7,268 bases of DNA from an uncultured Eubacterium sp. (lineage in GTDB: Bacteria > Bacillota > Clostridia > Peptostreptococcales > Anaerovoracaceae): assembly GCA_900551775.1 (NCBI GenBank), contig URXI01000221.1, forward strand, positions 1 through 7,268, given 5' to 3'. Positions 5,798 through 7,268 of this stretch are shown here, piece after piece (within the stretch, counting starts at the first letter, position 1; each line of letters opens with the position of its first letter). The notes beneath the pieces were generated by a model, which saw only the letters and a list, made by a program, of their open reading frames with translations, was not told the origin of the DNA and made no database searches. Made by a program: the position numbers and the translations under genes.

Positions 5798-5875
5798 AAT
5801 TTCCTAAATGATAAGGCAATACAAAGAGCTGTCCATACTGACAATCAGCATGAACAGCTCTAAAAAATCTTTTAA
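5798..5875. repeat. 78-bp direct repeat, copy 2 (hairpin element)
   Basis: Second copy, offset by exactly 1039 bp from copy 1. The hairpin (5826-5860) is identical, and here the flanking A and T add an eighth outer pair (AGAGCTGT / ACAGCTCT). It lies about 140 bp downstream of the ilvD stop codon on the minus strand and could act as a distal terminator for that operon, although the T-tract (TTTGTATTG) is weak. Confidence 0.9.
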
Positions 5876-5981
5876 TTAGTCTTCCTTCGCCGTCGCTTTC
5901 TTCTGCTCCCCTCTCGCCCTTCGGCTCCGTCTCGCAGGAAAGCTTCGCGGGGGACCTATCAATAATTCTCTTTCGCGCTCA

Positions 5982-5998
5982 AAATGCCTCCAGCATTT
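5982..5998 (-). terminator. Small hairpin just downstream of ilvD
   Basis: AAATGC (5982-5987) pairs with GCATTT (5993-5998) around a 5-nt loop, 14 nt beyond the ilvD stop. The stem is short and only one extra T follows on the minus strand, so it is at best a weak terminator or an mRNA-end stabilising stem. Confidence 0.3.
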
Positions 5999-6012
5999 GA
6001 TCGCTCAGACAA

Positions 6013-7268
6013 TTAGGTTAGGTCTCCCATTACCGCGCCTTTGCTGGACGGTGCGACCATCTTGGAATATCTATACAGCCAGCCGCTCTTCACGTTCGGC
6101 TCGCGAGGTACGTAAGTTTTACGTCTCTTTGCAAATTCTTCGTCAGAAACCTTGGCGTTGATCTTTGCCCCCGGGATATCGATTTCGATGATATCTCCCT
6201 CCTGGAGCAAGCCGATGTTTCCGCCGCCTGCTGCCTCCGGTGAGGCATGGCCGATGGAAGCGCCTCTGGAAGCGCCTGAAAATCTTCCGTCTGTAATCAG
6301 GGCAACAGTCTTGTCCAGCTGCATCCCTGCCAGAGCACTGGTCGGGTTGAGCATCTCTCTCATGCCGGGACCGCCCTTCGGTCCTTCGTAGCGAATGACA
6401 ACGACGTCTCCGTCCACAATCTTTCCTTTGTAAATGGCGTCGATGGCGTCTTCCTCGCAGTCAAAGACTCTTGCTGGACCAGTGTGAGTCAACATCTCAG
6501 GAGCTACCGCGCTTCTCTTGACGACACAGCCCTCCTGGGCGATGTTCCCCCACATAATGGCAAGGCCTCCTGTTTCGCTGTAAGGATCTTCAACGCTTCT
6601 GATGGCGCCGGAATCTTTGATATATTTTCCCTCGATATTTTCGCCTACGGTTCTGCCATTAGCCGTAATCAAGGATGTGTCAATCAGTCCTTTTTTGGAA
6701 AGCTCCGCGATAACTGCCTGCACACCGCCTGCGTTGTTCAGGTCGTGCATGTGGGTGCCCCCTGCCGGAGCCAGATGGCACAGGTTCGGCGTTTTGGCGC
6801 TCATCTCGTTGAACAGTTCCAGATTCAGCTCTACACCCGCTTCGTGGGCGATGGCGAGGAGGTGCAATACACTGTTGGAGGAGCATCCCAAAGCCATATC
6901 ACAGGCAAGGGCATTTCTGATAGATTTCTCATTGATGATGTCTCTGGCTTTGATGTCCTTTTCCACCAAATTCATGATAGCCATGCCTGCATGCTTTGCC
7001 AGCATGATTCTTCCGCTATGTACTGCCGGAATGGTTCCGTTGCCTGGAAGCCCGATACCGATGGCTTCACAGAGGCAGTTCATGCTGTTGGCCGTGTACA
7101 TGCCGGAACAGGATCCGCAGGTCGGACAGGTCTTATTCTCGAATTCCTGAAGATCATCGTCCGTGATCAGGCCCGCCGCGTTGGCTCCAACTGCCTCAAA
7201 CATGCTGGAAAGGCTGGTCTTCTTTCCCTTGACATGGCCTGCCAGCATAGGGCCGCCGCTTACGAATA
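6013..7268 (-). CDS. ilvD: Dihydroxy-acid dehydratase IlvD, 5' end beyond the window
   Basis: IlvD dehydrates 2,3-dihydroxy-3-methylbutanoate and 2,3-dihydroxy-3-methylpentanoate to the 2-keto acids used for valine, leucine and isoleucine, in the cytoplasm with an Fe-S cluster. The visible 418 residues begin inside the conserved FVSGGPMLAG segment. The methionine at 7248 is therefore internal, and about 130-140 N-terminal residues, including two expected cluster cysteines, lie outside. Visible signatures are CPTCGSCSGMYTANSM (third cluster cysteine), LGCSSNSVLHLLAIAHEAGV, CHLAPAGGTHMHDLNNAGG, YEGPKGGPGMREML and GRFSGASRGASIGHASPEAA, the last with the serine proposed as catalytic base. The C-terminus is complete (SGWLYRYSKMVAPSSKGAV). 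The 'LGCSSNS' stretch differs from the commoner LGGSTNT. Paralogous sugar-acid dehydratases share the fold, but the SPEA and GPGMREM blocks favour IlvD. Confidence 0.95.
   Translation of the reverse strand, partial: FVSGGPMLAGHVKGKKTSLSSMFEAVGANAAGLITDDDLQEFENKTCPTCGSCSGMYTANSMNCLCEAIGIGLPGNGTIPAVHSGRIMLAKHAGMAIMNLVEKDIKARDIINEKSIRNALACDMALGCSSNSVLHLLAIAHEAGVELNLELFNEMSAKTPNLCHLAPAGGTHMHDLNNAGGVQAVIAELSKKGLIDTSLITANGRTVGENIEGKYIKDSGAIRSVEDPYSETGGLAIMWGNIAQEGCVVKRSAVAPEMLTHTGPARVFDCEEDAIDAIYKGKIVDGDVVVIRYEGPKGGPGMREMLNPTSALAGMQLDKTVALITDGRFSGASRGASIGHASPEAAGGGNIGLLQEGDIIEIDIPGAKINAKVSDEEFAKRRKTYVPREPNVKSGWLYRYSKMVAPSSKGAVMGDLT

Larger units (their letters stand above)
5583..6012. other. 430-bp gap between the RhuM pseudogene and ilvD
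   Basis: No full-length gene is visible. From left to right it holds the RhuM RBS and a possible promoter (5583-5640), about 50 bp without signal, a remnant with its own promoter, RBS and 11-codon frame (5696-5785), the second copy of the 78-bp repeat (5798-5875), and about 135 bp of GC-richer sequence downstream of ilvD (5876-6012). The GC-rich part contains only a small hairpin and no coding sequence I can support. Confidence 0.6.

Noticed and set aside
4759..5875. Insertion sequence or composite transposon with transposase
   Set aside because: The flanking repeats are direct, no transposase or integrase is encoded between them, and I see no terminal inverted repeats or target-site duplication.
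6602..7150. 182-codon plus-strand open frame
   Set aside because: It lies wholly antisense to the well-conserved ilvD coding sequence, has no recognisable domain, and its composition is that of a shadow frame.

Overview
The window looks like chromosomal DNA of a low-to-mid GC Firmicute, most likely an anaerobic clostridium (inference). The grounds are strong AGGAGG-type ribosome binding sites, AT-rich sigma-70-type promoters, TTG starts, and the protein families present. No rRNA, tRNA or CRISPR array is visible.

Left part (1-3193): a probable leftward gene enters at the left edge. Only its promoter, leader and first eight codons are visible. A long hairpin (222-271) separates it from a block of three minus-strand regulator genes. 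In transcription order these are a PadR-family regulator (3193-2675), an AraC-family regulator with an N-terminal PocR-type ligand domain (2577-1426), and an unusually large ArsR-type regulator (1411-287). The AraC and ArsR genes are 14 nt apart and almost certainly co-transcribed. Their target is not evident from the window; the gene at the left edge is a candidate.

Middle (3193-4703): the PadR gene is divergent from a MATE-family multidrug efflux gene. The 123-bp intergenic region holds two near-consensus promoters that point at each other, each overlapped by a near-identical palindrome around ACTATAA-N-TTATAGT. This looks like a self-contained drug-sensing switch: PadR represses itself and the pump, and ligand binding releases both. 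A compact terminator follows the MATE stop codon.

Right-middle (4759-5875): a module of about 1 kb is bounded by two 78-bp direct repeats that differ at two positions and each contain a 35-nt hairpin. Between them lie a decayed RhuM-family gene (internal deletion plus frameshift) and, upstream of it, a promoter, RBS and 11-codon reading frame resembling the N-terminus of a bacitracin-type ABC ATPase. The region looks like scar tissue from mobile or accessory DNA.

Right edge (6013-7268): the C-terminal three quarters or so of IlvD (dihydroxy-acid dehydratase, branched-chain amino acid biosynthesis), minus strand, cut by the window end. It is a core metabolic gene that anchors the accessory stretch to the chromosome.

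Nothing here is a demonstrably new system. The best candidates for a second look are the face-to-face PadR/MATE promoters, the repeat-bounded module, and the PocR-AraC/large-ArsR regulator pair with its unknown target.
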